Counted from the first letter of the stretch, positions 1 through 8,322 are shown. The stretch is 44,071 bases of DNA from Balneolaceae bacterium (GCA_007693395.1 REDS01000115.1:1-44071), one strand, 5' to 3'. Translations and numbers: made by a program. Notes: generated from the letters alone by a model not told the origin.

Positions 1-177
1 AATAAACGAGGAATGAAATGGCGAAATCTCGGGCTCAAAGATAAAAACCTTTCTGATAATGAACTGTTTGACGTATTGCTCGAGCATCAAACTATGATAA
101 AAAGGCCGGTAGTAATTAAAGATGAAGCAATTCTTGTAGGATATGATGAAGAGGCTTTTGAAGCATTTGTTGAGTAG
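1..177 (+). CDS. ArsC/Spx-family thioredoxin-fold protein, C-terminal part
   Basis: This is the last 58 codons of a gene that starts left of the window, read in frame 1 and ending in TAG. The piece contains NKRGMKWR, then a helix-rich stretch, then MIKRPVV followed by ILVGYDEE. The IKRP-(V/I)-V segment followed by a Val-Gly-(Tyr/Phe) turn is typical of the C-terminal half of ArsC/Spx/YffB-type arsenate reductase-like proteins. The N-terminal cysteine motif is outside the window, so a true arsenate reductase cannot be told from a regulator of the same fold. Its last 35 bases overlap the start of the next gene, which suggests cotranscription. Confidence 0.8.
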   Translation, partial: NKRGMKWRNLGLKDKNLSDNELFDVLLEHQTMIKRPVVIKDEAILVGYDEEAFEAFVE

Positions 178-961
178 TTATTTCGTTCTATTTCTGTTTT
201 TTCTGCATGGTTCTGTCTTCGCCCAAAGTGAATTTACGTTTGATCGGGATGAGCCGCCAACAATGCAGATGTTAATTGATGCACGTGAAGTATTTGAATA
301 TGAGGTAAGCTACGGCTTCTTTACACTTGGCTGGGTAGAAGTTGAACTGCTACCGGATACTACAATCAATGGTGAAACAGCATATCACCTGAGAACCAGA
401 ATCCGCTCAAACCGCAGAGTGCCATTTGTGGGAACCCGCATTGTAAACTATGAAAGTATTTTTCAGTTTAATGATGAATTTCCTTTCAGCCACTATTTCT
501 GGCGCGATGACATCCACGACGAAGAGTACGAAAGTGTGAGAATTGTATTAGATCGCGAAGAAAATAAGGTTCATTTTTACGAGTATGGTGAATATGATAC
601 TTCTCTCGATTTGGTAGAACCGGCAAGTGGGGGAGACATCATCTTCTTCTATTCGCGTTTATTTGCAGGACTCGAAAAGCCGTATGAATTGCCCGCATAT
701 ATTGAAGGGGATATGGGTAAAGTTACAGCGAGCAGCAGCAAAAATACAGAGCGCAGAAGTTACGATGCATTTGATGAACCTATCGAAACTTATTTAAGCG
801 AAGGAACCGCTGATGTGGATGGCCCGTTTGGGTTCAGGGGAAGTTTCAGGTCGTGGTTTGCTACTGACGATCTTCGTGTTCCCGTTGAAGCACATGTACG
901 TGTAATATTTGGAAATGTAAAAGTGAGGCTTATCTCTTATGAGCGAAACGGGTCGGATTAA
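143..961 (+). CDS. DUF3108 domain-containing secreted protein
   Basis: This 272-residue protein begins with a clear signal peptide: Lys/Arg at residues 3-7, a Leu/Phe-rich core, and cleavage after a Val-Phe-Ala-Gln end near residue 28. The mature part starts its fold with [19 protein letters not shown] and has a later [12 protein letters not shown] segment, which matches the beta-rich DUF3108 family. Members are secreted or periplasmic and have no assigned reaction. The start is chosen at the first of two adjacent ATGs because only there does the signal peptide have its positive N-terminus, even though it overlaps the preceding gene by 35 bases. The 3' end overlaps dut by 23 bases, so the genes are probably translated from one message. 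Confidence 0.8.
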   Translation: MMKRLLKHLLSSYFVLFLFFLHGSVFAQSEFTFDRDEPPTMQMLIDAREVFEYEVSYGFFTLGWVEVELLPDTTINGETAYHLRTRIRSNRRVPFVGTRIVNYESIFQFNDEFPFSHYFWRDDIHDEEYESVRIVLDREENKVHFYEYGEYDTSLDLVEPASGGDIIFFYSRLFAGLEKPYELPAYIEGDMGKVTASSSKNTERRSYDAFDEPIETYLSEGTADVDGPFGFRGSFRSWFATDDLRVPVEAHVRVIFGNVKVRLISYERNGSD

Positions 962-1400
962 ATTGTTCTTCCAGAAACTGGAAAATCTTGGTGACTTGCC
1001 GCTTCCGGAATATGAAACGCCACACTCAGCAGGTATGGATGTGCGCGCAGCAATTCAAAAACCTGTAGAATTGCAACCGGGCAGCAGAACACTCATTCCA
1101 ACAGGATTTAAAATGGCACTACCACCCGGTTATGAAGCACAAATAAGACCCAGAAGTGGCCTCGCATTTCGAAATGGTATTACCATGCTTAACTCACCGG
1201 GCACCATCGATGCAGACTACAGGGGTGAGGTAAAGGTTATCGCCATAAATCATGGCGATGAAACATTTATCATTCATCACGGCGACAGAATTGCCCAAAT
1301 GGTTATTGCGCCGATCTTGCAGGTTGATGCATCAGTTGTTGAGGAGCTTCCTGAATCTTCCCGGGGTGAAGGTGGTTTTGGAAGTACCGGAGTGAAATAG
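939..1400 (+). CDS. dut: dUTP diphosphatase (dUTPase)
   Basis: The enzyme hydrolyses dUTP to dUMP and pyrophosphate, which keeps uracil out of DNA and supplies dUMP for thymidylate synthesis. It has 153 residues, normal for the trimeric family, and all five motifs are visible: SAGMDVRA near residues 30-37, PRSGLA at 71-76, [10 protein letters not shown] at 88-97 with the catalytic Asp at about 91, GDRIAQMVI at 115-123, and [10 protein letters not shown] at 142-151 (the C-terminal arm that closes over the substrate). The ATG start overlaps the end of the DUF3108 gene by 23 bases. I see nothing missing or unusual. Confidence 0.97.
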   Translation: MSETGRIKLFFQKLENLGDLPLPEYETPHSAGMDVRAAIQKPVELQPGSRTLIPTGFKMALPPGYEAQIRPRSGLAFRNGITMLNSPGTIDADYRGEVKVIAINHGDETFIIHHGDRIAQMVIAPILQVDASVVEELPESSRGEGGFGSTGVK

Positions 1401-1470
1401 CCGCCAGTTTTGTTACTCCTCAAATAAAGCAACAAGAGATCTCTCTCTTTCTTAATCACCTCTTACAGCA

Positions 1471-2766
1471 GTGAAAAATAAAATTAAGCCATATACTGAT
1501 CTGGTTCGAAATAACGTCAATTACAGGCGTTTGTGGCTTGCCCAGATTATATCCAATTTTGGGGATTGGTTCGGCATTCTTGCTGTCTATGCAATCATTC
1601 AAAAATATAGTGGATCGGAATTTTTATTAGGGCTCATTATTGTAGTAAAGATGCTGAGTCTTGCATTTTCATCACCACTGGCAGGCTATATAACCGATAG
1701 ATTTAACCGCCGCCACCTGATGTTTATGAGTGATATAGCCCGCGGGGTGCTGGTTCTCTGTTTTATTTTTATCACTACTTCAGAACTGCTTTGGCTTGCC
1801 TATGTAATTACGGCACTTCAAATGGTTTTCTCCGCTATATTTGAACCTGCAAAAACCTCCTCCATTCCCAATGTTACAACCGACAAAGAACTGGTAGTAG
1901 CAAATATTCTTTCAGCAGCTTCATGGAGTATCATCTTTACCAGTGGAATGGCCATTGGCGGGTTTGCAACCGCCTATCTCGGTACAGATCTTGTCTTTAT
2001 CATAAATGGGATCAGTTATGGGTTGTCTTCGGTTTTTATATATCGTGCATCCATTCCCCAAAAAATGATGAGTGACTCTGAAAAGGCACGTACAGCAAAT
2101 CCATTAACAGGTATTTCCGAAGGTTTCTCATATCTGAACAATAACAGACACGTGTTGAGGCCGGCAATGGCAAAAGGTACATTTACCATGTGTGTTGGTG
2201 CGATGGTTTACATGCTCATTATTATCGCAGAAGAAGTGCTGATGCTTGGCAGTATAGGCCTGGGAATATTATACGCGGCCAGGGGAGTAGGCACCGGTCT
2301 GGGGCCTGTTGCAGGGCGCAGAATCTTTAAGCGTGAATCCGGCTGGATACGGGCCATTGGTTTTTTTATGATTATTTGCGGATTGATGTACGGCTTGGTG
2401 AGCAGCATGAACTCAATTGTTTTAATGAGCCTTTTTGTGATGCTGGCCCATATGGCATCAGGATCGAACTGGGTATTCAGCACGGTTCTTCTTCAGCGCA
2501 GAGCTCCCGATACTTTCAGGGGGCGGGTGTTTAGCATTGAATGGTTGATTTTTACGGTAGCCCAGTCTGTCTCTGTAATGGCAGCTGCGCTTATTCTTGA
2601 ATTTGAACTTCTATCAATCAGGCAGACAATGGCACTTTTTGCAGGATTACTGGTGGTTTCAGGAATTGCCTGGCTCTCTCTTGTGGTGCCTGGAGAGAAT
2701 ACCTACACAGAGGATGTAAGTAAATTATCCGCAGCGGGGAAAACATCTATGTCACAGCCGGTGTAA
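1471..2766 (+). CDS. MFS transporter (MFS_3/EntS-like exporter)
   Basis: This 431-residue integral membrane protein has about 10-12 hydrophobic helices. It opens with an NYRRLWLAQIISNFGDWF segment typical of the MFS_3/enterobactin-exporter type. The MFS signature loop between helices 2 and 3 is present as GYITDRFNRRHL (around residues 77-88). These proteins are proton-driven exporters of drugs, siderophores or metabolites; the substrate cannot be read from the sequence. The start is GTG, and no ATG lies at a suitable place. It follows dut after a 70-base gap and converges on the exosortase gene, with a 20-base overlap of the two 3' ends. Confidence 0.88.
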   Translation: MKNKIKPYTDLVRNNVNYRRLWLAQIISNFGDWFGILAVYAIIQKYSGSEFLLGLIIVVKMLSLAFSSPLAGYITDRFNRRHLMFMSDIARGVLVLCFIFITTSELLWLAYVITALQMVFSAIFEPAKTSSIPNVTTDKELVVANILSAASWSIIFTSGMAIGGFATAYLGTDLVFIINGISYGLSSVFIYRASIPQKMMSDSEKARTANPLTGISEGFSYLNNNRHVLRPAMAKGTFTMCVGAMVYMLIIIAEEVLMLGSIGLGILYAARGVGTGLGPVAGRRIFKRESGWIRAIGFFMIICGLMYGLVSSMNSIVLMSLFVMLAHMASGSNWVFSTVLLQRRAPDTFRGRVFSIEWLIFTVAQSVSVMAAALILEFELLSIRQTMALFAGLLVVSGIAWLSLVVPGENTYTEDVSKLSAAGKTSMSQPV

Positions 2767-3292
2767 GTCCGCTGTCACTTTTTTTGGTTGGAGTGAATGT
2801 CTCTCCATAGTTGGCCCAGATCATCCATAAAATAAAAATGATGATGTAGAAAATGGCAGTGGTTGAGTAATCATGGGCAAAATCAAAAACCTGTGGCCAG
2901 TAGGCTTGAATATATGTTAAGGTGACGATTCTGGCTACGTTAACGATGTAAATCACCAGAATACCAAAAATTGAAAAGAGTATTCTTGGGGTCCATTTAC
3001 CGGGATAGGCAATAATAAAACCGAGGAAGAGGCCAATTGCAGCGATACCATTACAGCCATCAACAATTTCAATTCCCCTCAGGCCGGTTATACCTACAAC
3101 TCTGTCGTAAACAAAAACAGTTTCACCAAAAAAGGATAGAATCCCGGCGCTAACAGATACAATATTTCGGGAGAGAGGCTCGTCAATATACCCATTAGGC
3201 ATAACCCAAAGCTCATAAACAATGTACCATATGATATAGATGGCAAAAACCTTGAGGAGAAATTTGGCAATGTCTGACTGTAAAAACTTCAT
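2747..3292 (-). CDS. Exosortase/archaeosortase-family membrane protein
   Basis: This 181-residue protein is almost wholly transmembrane. It carries the three conserved spots of exosortases in order: Cys in EIVDGCNGIAA (about residue 80), Arg in IVNVARI, and His in FDFAHDYST. Family members are thought to be cysteine transpeptidase-like enzymes that cut proteins at a C-terminal tripartite sorting signal and pass them to the cell surface. It is shorter than the classical EpsH-type exosortases and lacks their extra C-terminal domain, like the small Bacteroidota forms. No target protein with a matching C-terminal signal is in the window. It converges on the MFS gene, and its 5' side faces the BatB-like gene across 148 bases. 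The subfamily is not resolved. Confidence 0.85.
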   Translation of the reverse strand: MKFLQSDIAKFLLKVFAIYIIWYIVYELWVMPNGYIDEPLSRNIVSVSAGILSFFGETVFVYDRVVGITGLRGIEIVDGCNGIAAIGLFLGFIIAYPGKWTPRILFSIFGILVIYIVNVARIVTLTYIQAYWPQVFDFAHDYSTTAIFYIIIFILWMIWANYGETFTPTKKSDSGLTPAVT

Positions 3293-3407
3293 GCAATGTT
3301 CGCTTAATTACGGCAACAATATCTTCGGTCAAGATAATGGTTTAAAAAGAAAAAAATTGTTGATTCGTTAACCTGACTGAAAAACTTCACTTCAATGAAT
3401 TTAGTGT

Positions 3408-3415
3408 TATCTTTA
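3408..3415 (+). promoter_or_regulatory. Candidate -7 promoter box before batB-like gene
   Basis: TATCTTTA differs by one base from the Bacteroidota -7 consensus TAnnTTTG. It lies 25 bases before the ATG of the VWA gene. Only a weak TTCA stands in for the -33 TTTG box upstream, so this is a tentative call. Confidence 0.3.
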
Positions 3416-3440
3416 GCCCCAATTAAGATAAATGTGAACT

Positions 3441-4505
3441 ATGATTTGGGAAAACAGCACATATTTGTGGTTACTCCTTTTGCTGCCATTGATTTATGCC
3501 GGGTACTATTGGTATAAAAAATATCAGGTAAAAAAGAGGTCCGGCTATTTTGATGATCGGCTGATTAGCCAGCTCAGAAAAAATTACTGGAATCTGGGGG
3601 ATAAAGTTCGCCTTATATCACTCACAATTGCTTCAGCACTTTTTATTATAGCTCTTGCCGGGCCAAAAATTGGTACTGAAGTTCGTGAGGTACAGAGGAA
3701 AGGCGTGAACATGATTGTTGCATTAGATCTTTCCCGAAGTATGAATGCTGAGGATGTACGCCCAAGCAGGCTCGATAAGGCAAAGTTCGAAATCAACAGG
3801 CTGATAAACCGGTTGCAGGGAGATCGCGTAGGATTGATTGTGTTTACGGATGAGGCTTTTATGCAGGTACCTCTCACCACAGATTATTCAGCGTTTCGCA
3901 TGCTTCTGGATATATCGAATACCGATCAGATGCCTTCAAGCGGAACAAATTTCTATTCTGCCATGGAATTGGCAAGAGAAACATTCCAAAATATTGACAA
4001 TCAGAACAATGCAGCCAATGTACTCCTTTTCGTCGCTGATGGGGAAAATCACGGTCCTTCGTACCAATCTGCTTTGCGAGATCTCGGAAATGATGGCGTA
4101 ACCATTTTTTCTGTAGGTATTGGAACGAGAGAAGGTGCTCCCATTCCTATTTACAATCAAAATGGCCAACTCACAGGGTATCATCGTGATGCAGAGGGGA
4201 GAACAGTTACTACCCGATTGGGTTCAGATTCTATGGAAGATATCGCGAGACAAGGTGGGGGTGAATATTATGAAATCCGCTCCGGAAGTGACAACATCGA
4301 GCCATTCTTCTCAAAACTGGATGAGCTTGAACGCGGTGAGTTTTCCACCCAGGAATTCGCAGACTATAAAAATCAGTATCAATTTCTGCTTTTTTTCGGC
4401 ATGCTCTTTTTTATGGTAACCCTGTTTTTCCCGGATAACATCAGCGAGAAATCAATCATAAACCGATGGCTTTCAGGCTTCAATCAACAATCAGAAGATG
4501 ATTAA
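3441..4505 (+). CDS. batB: BatB-like VWA domain membrane protein
   Basis: This 354-residue protein has two N-terminal transmembrane helices (about residues 8-27 and 57-75), a von Willebrand factor A domain, and a final transmembrane helix near residues 313-330. The MIDAS metal site reads ALDLSRSMNAED, with Asp96, Ser98 and Ser100 as the DxSxS ligands. Later TTD and VADGEN segments complete the fold. This layout matches BatA/BatB proteins of the Bacteroides aerotolerance locus, which are envelope-associated and proposed to work with MoxR ATPases. The other Bat-type genes lie 25 kb away, so it is a separated member. Its stop overlaps the next start by 8 bases. Confidence 0.85.
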   Translation: MIWENSTYLWLLLLLPLIYAGYYWYKKYQVKKRSGYFDDRLISQLRKNYWNLGDKVRLISLTIASALFIIALAGPKIGTEVREVQRKGVNMIVALDLSRSMNAEDVRPSRLDKAKFEINRLINRLQGDRVGLIVFTDEAFMQVPLTTDYSAFRMLLDISNTDQMPSSGTNFYSAMELARETFQNIDNQNNAANVLLFVADGENHGPSYQSALRDLGNDGVTIFSVGIGTREGAPIPIYNQNGQLTGYHRDAEGRTVTTRLGSDSMEDIARQGGGEYYEIRSGSDNIEPFFSKLDELERGEFSTQEFADYKNQYQFLLFFGMLFFMVTLFFPDNISEKSIINRWLSGFNQQSEDD

Positions 4506-5241
4506 ACTTTTTGTAACCGATCTTGACGGTTGTATTTCCTACCCATTTAAAACACCACGCTGGGATTCGATCAATAAAATCAGAGAACTAAACATTGCGA
4601 GCCGTCAGGATAACCATGTTCCGCCACTCACCATCTGTACTGGCCGGCCATACCCTTATGCTGAGGCGGTTGCGCAATGGCTCGATGTAAGGCTCCCGTT
4701 TGTTTTTGAAAGTGCCGGGCTGTTTATAACCGAAGAGTACAGGGTTCATTCCGCACTTGGGCAGAATAACGGCATTCTTGATTCCATAAAAGAGATGAGA
4801 ACATGGATGGAGGAGAGTGTAATACCAAAATTCCCGTCTGCCATGATTGAATTTACCAAGCGAATGGATGCCGGAATTGTAGCAACCGATAAAGATGTAA
4901 TAGATGCCATTATTCCCGTTGTGAAAGAAAAAATGGAAACCGATTACCCTCATCTCGAAATGCACGTTACTGATGTGTCAGTAAATGTTTTGGTTGGAGG
5001 CAATAACAAACTGCAGGGGATGAAACTGCTTGCCGAGCATCTGAATATTACCCTTGATGAAATTGCTTATATCGGCGATACCGGTGGGGACTTGGTGGCA
5101 CTCAAAGAAGTTAAGATGCCATTCGCGCCCAAAAATGCTACCGCAGCAGTGAGAAAAAACAGCATTACCATTAACTCTGAAACTACAGATGCTGTTTTGG
5201 AGGCTTATGAGCAGGTGGTTAAATATAACCGTTCACTGTAA
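4498..5241 (+). CDS. HAD-superfamily phosphatase (Cof/IIB-like)
   Basis: This 247-residue protein carries the four HAD motifs. Motif I is TDLDGC, with the nucleophile Asp8 and acid/base Asp10. Motif II is ICTGRP. The motif III Lys is in NNKLQGMKLL, and motif IV is YIGDTGGDLVAL. Between motifs II and III sits a long insert, as in class IIB Cof-type phosphatases such as phosphoglycolate phosphatase or sugar-phosphate phosphatases. The substrate cannot be read from sequence. The ATG overlaps the end of the VWA gene by 8 bases, which implies coupled translation, although a functional link is not obvious. The following gene is convergent with a gap of three bases. Confidence 0.85.
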   Translation: MIKLFVTDLDGCISYPFKTPRWDSINKIRELNIASRQDNHVPPLTICTGRPYPYAEAVAQWLDVRLPFVFESAGLFITEEYRVHSALGQNNGILDSIKEMRTWMEESVIPKFPSAMIEFTKRMDAGIVATDKDVIDAIIPVVKEKMETDYPHLEMHVTDVSVNVLVGGNNKLQGMKLLAEHLNITLDEIAYIGDTGGDLVALKEVKMPFAPKNATAAVRKNSITINSETTDAVLEAYEQVVKYNRSL

Positions 5242-5244
5242 CGT

Positions 5245-6006
5245 TCAAAGAAAGCTGCCGCATCCGGTTAAATTAGTGCTTCCAATCTGCAGGTTTACGT
5301 TATGTGAAAACATAAAACCGCTCATGGAATCGAGGCAATTTTCAGGGGCTATCTCTAAGATTGCAGATTCATTTTCTAACTCAAAAGAGATGCGGATTTC
5401 AGCAGATTCTGAATCAAAAGCTGAAAGCTGACTGCTTAACTGCTGATTAGGTGTTTCATAGGTAATTGTATTGTATGCATTTACCTGAATATTCCAAAAA
5501 GGTTCATTGCCAGAGGCTTTAAAAACTATCCCTTCAGATTTCAATCTCTTATGATGTTGCATGATCGAAGTGAAATCAGCATTTAAAACCACTGTAAACC
5601 CGACTGGAAGCACCCCTTTTGATTGTTCAGTTTTTTCTACCAGAACAAGCTCATCATCAACAATCTCAAATCGCTTAATCAACTCTCCCTCTTCATTTAG
5701 CAAATGTAGATGCCCTTCAAACTGCTCTTGGACACCCTCATTTGTTAACTGTTCAGAATCAGCCATCATATACACTTCTGTAAAATAGCCATCAGAAAGT
5801 AAAAGTGAGTAGTGAACTATATTGCCTTCAGAATCAGCAAACTGCCCGCTGAATCCCGATGGGACCTCTGTTTTGGTTTGTGTGGCCGTTTCATCAGAAC
5901 CAGTTGATTCTGATTTATTAAGCTGTTCGCAAGCAATACTAAGCCTGATCGAAATAAAAATAACCAGCAGAAGCAGAATGGTTATGTTGATGATTTTATT
6001 CTTCAT
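5245..6006 (-). CDS. GNEPFW-motif (COG3650-like) lipoprotein
   Basis: This 253-residue protein has a Lys-rich start, a hydrophobic run, and a lipobox-like LSIAC that puts the lipidated Cys at about residue 26. The mature start is Ser/Glu/Thr-rich and probably disordered. The C-terminal half has FKASGNEPFWNIQV and ends with a conserved cysteine pair, ENCLDSMSG and LTGCGSFL. That combination is typical of the COG3650-type domain found in secreted and lipid-anchored proteins of unknown function, often beside META-domain proteins. It faces away from purE's 3' end with a 14-base gap, so it is likely cotranscribed behind purE. No biochemical role is claimed. Confidence 0.72.
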   Translation of the reverse strand: MKNKIINITILLLLVIFISIRLSIACEQLNKSESTGSDETATQTKTEVPSGFSGQFADSEGNIVHYSLLLSDGYFTEVYMMADSEQLTNEGVQEQFEGHLHLLNEEGELIKRFEIVDDELVLVEKTEQSKGVLPVGFTVVLNADFTSIMQHHKRLKSEGIVFKASGNEPFWNIQVNAYNTITYETPNQQLSSQLSAFDSESAEIRISFELENESAILEIAPENCLDSMSGFMFSHNVNLQIGSTNLTGCGSFL

Positions 6007-6020
6007 CGAAAAGGCAGCGT

Positions 6021-6509
6021 TTAGCTGAGATTATTCGTTTTTTTTAAACTCTCATCCGCCATCTCTTTTTGATACGTCTTGAGTTTACCAGCAAGGTTTT
6101 CATCAAACATTCCAAGCATACGCACTGCAAGCAGCCCTGCATTCAACGCTTTATCGATGGCTACGGTTGCTACCGGCACACCATTCGGCATCTGAACAAT
6201 TGAGTAGAGGCTGTCAACGCCCGATAATGCTGTAGTTTTTACCGGTACGCCAATTACAGGTAGTGTTGTATGCGATGCGAGCATGCCGGGAAGATGGGCT
6301 GCGCCACCGGCACCTGCAATGATTATTTTAAGCCCTCTCTGTTTTGCGGTGCGCCCATATTCAGCCATCAGGTCGGGTGTGCGGTGGGCTGATACCACCT
6401 GCTTTTCATAAGACACACCAAATTTTTCAAGAATAGTTGCAGCTTCTTTCATTACCAGCCAGTCGCTGTCGCTGCCCATTACTACACCCACAATTGCTTT
6501 ATCAGCCAT
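6021..6509 (-). CDS. purE: 5-(carboxyamino)imidazole ribonucleotide mutase
   Basis: The class I PurE enzyme moves the carboxylate of N5-CAIR to make CAIR in purine synthesis; it normally works after PurK. The 162-residue length is standard. The phosphate- and substrate-binding motifs are all present: VMGSDSDW near residue 11, VVSAHRTPD (catalytic His) near residue 40, and the glycine-rich [12 protein letters not shown] near residues 66-77. purK is not next to it. The upstream 265-base divergent region carries a strong palindrome that may regulate it. Confidence 0.97.
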   Translation of the reverse strand: MADKAIVGVVMGSDSDWLVMKEAATILEKFGVSYEKQVVSAHRTPDLMAEYGRTAKQRGLKIIIAGAGGAAHLPGMLASHTTLPVIGVPVKTTALSGVDSLYSIVQMPNGVPVATVAIDKALNAGLLAVRMLGMFDENLAGKLKTYQKEMADESLKKTNNLS

Positions 6510-6604
6510 TTCAGAAATTTTATGTTCGTTGATTGATCGATTTCAAAAGATATAGATTATCAGTCTCATTCTCTTCGATAAATTCTATATGCAGATTCAT
6601 TCAA

Positions 6605-6626
6605 AATTGTTTAACATTAAACAATT
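6605..6626. promoter_or_regulatory. 22-bp palindrome between purE and LLM genes (operator candidate)
   Basis: Two perfect 10-base arms, AATTGTTTAA and TTAAACAATT, are separated only by CA. The site lies 96 bases before the purE start and 149 bases before the LLM oxidoreductase start, inside their shared divergent region. The short spacing and two-fold symmetry look like the site of a dimeric regulator rather than a hairpin terminator, since there is no GC-rich stem and no T-tract. The regulator is unknown. Confidence 0.5.
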
Positions 6627-6670
6627 AAAGATAAATAGCGAAAAATCGATTTAACAGTTATGAGTATCGA

Positions 6671-6724
6671 CAGCCTGAACTGCACCTGTCTGCCGACGAG
6701 ACAGGCTCAATATGACGGGTTCAG
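6671..6724. repeat. Compound palindromic (REP-like) element
   Basis: Inside the purE/LLM divergent region there is a GC-richer patch unlike its AT-rich surroundings. CCTGTCT and AGACAGG (6685-6691 and 6699-6705) form a hairpin around a 7-base loop. An outer pair, CTGAAC (6675-6680) and GTTCAG (6719-6724), encloses it. Such nested palindromes are common as dispersed intergenic repeats. I see only one copy in this window, so its repetitive nature is an inference. Confidence 0.4.
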
Positions 6725-6774
6725 TCATGTTGTTCATTTTTAAATCGAATACGCACTAAACAATATATTTAGTT

Positions 6775-7848
6775 ATGGAACTGGGTATTTACACATTCGT
6801 GGAAAACACGCCAATTGCAGGGAGCAATGATACATTACATCCTGCTGAACGGGTTGAAAATCTACTGGAAGAAGCTCAACTGGCTGATGAACTCGGGCTG
6901 GACATATTTGCCGTTGGCGAACATCACCGTGAAGAGTATGTAGCATCTGCACCATCGGTATTATTGGCCGCTATAGCTGCAAGAACAAAACAGATAAAAT
7001 TATCGAGTGCTGTAACGGTACTTGGTTCTGAAGATCCTGTGAGAGTATATCAGCAGTTTGCAACACTCGATCTGCTCTCAAAAGGCCGTGCTGAGATAAT
7101 GGTAGGTAGGGGATCGTTCATCGAGTCATTTCCCCTTTTTGGATATAATCTTAATGATTACGAAGAGCTATTTTCCGAAAAACTTGAACTGTTGATGCAA
7201 TTACGTGAGAACGAGATAATCAATTGGCAAGGCAAGCACAGGCCGGCAATAAATAATCGCGGAATTTATCCACAACCACTTCAGGAAAAGCTGCCGGTAT
7301 GGAGAGCTGTAGGAGGAACTCCGCAATCAGCGTACCATGCAGGAGCAAACGGTATACCTATGGCACTGGCAATTATTGGTGGATATCCGGAACAGTTTAA
7401 GCCTATGGCAGAAGTGCACAGGCGGGGAGCTGTTGACCATAACAGGAAAGTACCCCCTATAAGTATCAATTCTCACGGGTTTATCGCAGATAGTGCAGAA
7501 GAGGCAGTTGATATCTCCTTCCCGGCATTTAAATTCACGATGGATAAAATCGGAAGGGAGAGAGGCTGGCCACCCATGAGCAGGCCTCAGTTTGAAGCAT
7601 CTATACAGTTGAGAGGTGCGAATATTGTTGGCAGTCCACAACAGATAATCGAGAAAATTCTTTATCAGCATAAAATTTTCGGTCACAGCCGGTTTATGCT
7701 TCAGATGAGTGTTGGCTCCATTCCTCACCACAAACTACTTCGCTCAATTGAACTTTTTGCCACAAAAGTTGCACCGGCTATCCGTGCAGAGTTGGGAACG
7801 TCTAAAGAGAATGAAATAGATGATAAAGAAGAACTACAAAATTCCTGA
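6775..7848 (+). CDS. LLM-class flavin-dependent oxidoreductase
   Basis: This 357-residue TIM-barrel protein belongs to the bacterial luciferase-like family. It begins with MELGIYTFVE and has DIFAVGEHHREEY near residues 43-56. The segment QQFATLDLLSKGRAEIMVGRGS near residues 93-115 is the flavin-binding turn region of the family, and HKIFGHSRFML is near the C-terminus. Members use FMN or F420 to oxidise varied substrates with or without oxygen; the substrate here is not known. The gene overlaps the following VOC gene by 29 bases in another frame, which suggests coupled expression. A glyoxalase/dioxygenase partner is compatible with breakdown of small organic molecules, but that is an inference. 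Confidence 0.87.
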   Translation: MELGIYTFVENTPIAGSNDTLHPAERVENLLEEAQLADELGLDIFAVGEHHREEYVASAPSVLLAAIAARTKQIKLSSAVTVLGSEDPVRVYQQFATLDLLSKGRAEIMVGRGSFIESFPLFGYNLNDYEELFSEKLELLMQLRENEIINWQGKHRPAINNRGIYPQPLQEKLPVWRAVGGTPQSAYHAGANGIPMALAIIGGYPEQFKPMAEVHRRGAVDHNRKVPPISINSHGFIADSAEEAVDISFPAFKFTMDKIGRERGWPPMSRPQFEASIQLRGANIVGSPQQIIEKILYQHKIFGHSRFMLQMSVGSIPHHKLLRSIELFATKVAPAIRAELGTSKENEIDDKEELQNS

Positions 7849-8317
7849 TAAAACAACCATCGGCCACGTTCATTTGAAGGTTACTAACCTTGAGCGGGCG
7901 CTCTCTTTTTATTGCGAACTGCTCGGTTTTGAAATTACTACACGGTATGGTTCACAAGCTGTGTTTATTTCAGCCGGTGGTTATCATCATCACATTGGTT
8001 TAAACACATGGCACTCCAAAGGTGGCAGTACCGCTCAAAAAAACAGTGCAGGTTTGTATCATATTGCAATTTTATATCCCACAAGAAGGGATCTTGCAGA
8101 AATTGTGAAACGATTGATAGATCATGGTTACCCGATTACAGGCGCAAGTGATCATGGTGTATCAGAAGCTGTTTATCTGGACGATCCGGACGGAAATGGA
8201 GTAGAATTATATTGTGACAGGCCTTCTGATCAATGGAAATACAAGCCTGACGGATCAGTAGAAATGGTTACGTTACCACTTGATCTGAAAGATTTGTTAA
8301 ATGAACTCAACAACTAA
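7820..8317 (+). CDS. VOC-family (catechol 2,3-dioxygenase-like) protein
   Basis: This 165-residue protein has the paired beta-alpha-beta-beta-beta modules of the vicinal oxygen chelate fold. Likely metal ligands are His in IGHVHLKV (N-terminal), His in GLYHIAILYP, and Glu in DGNGVELYCDRP near residue 130. The last segment closely resembles the CatE/catechol 2,3-dioxygenase branch. A third histidine cluster (GGYHHHIGLN) lies between them, as in that branch. The start ATG lies inside the LLM gene, giving a 29-base overlap. The reaction could be ring cleavage or another VOC chemistry. The 3' end meets rsgA convergently with only five bases between. Confidence 0.86.
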   Translation: MIKKNYKIPDKTTIGHVHLKVTNLERALSFYCELLGFEITTRYGSQAVFISAGGYHHHIGLNTWHSKGGSTAQKNSAGLYHIAILYPTRRDLAEIVKRLIDHGYPITGASDHGVSEAVYLDDPDGNGVELYCDRPSDQWKYKPDGSVEMVTLPLDLKDLLNELNN

Positions 8318-8322
8318 GCAGA

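Noticed and set aside
3838-4419. Open frames in other phases inside the BatB-like gene
   Set aside because: They lie wholly within a gene with clear motifs and have no recognisable protein features.
3441-4505. BatB-like protein as an exosortase target because of its C-terminal helix
   Set aside because: The helix is followed by about 24 polar residues without a terminal Arg cluster or a preceding short motif, which is the normal BatB end.
6764-6771. TATATTTA as a promoter box for the LLM gene
   Set aside because: It ends three bases before the ATG, so a transcript from it would start inside the coding sequence.
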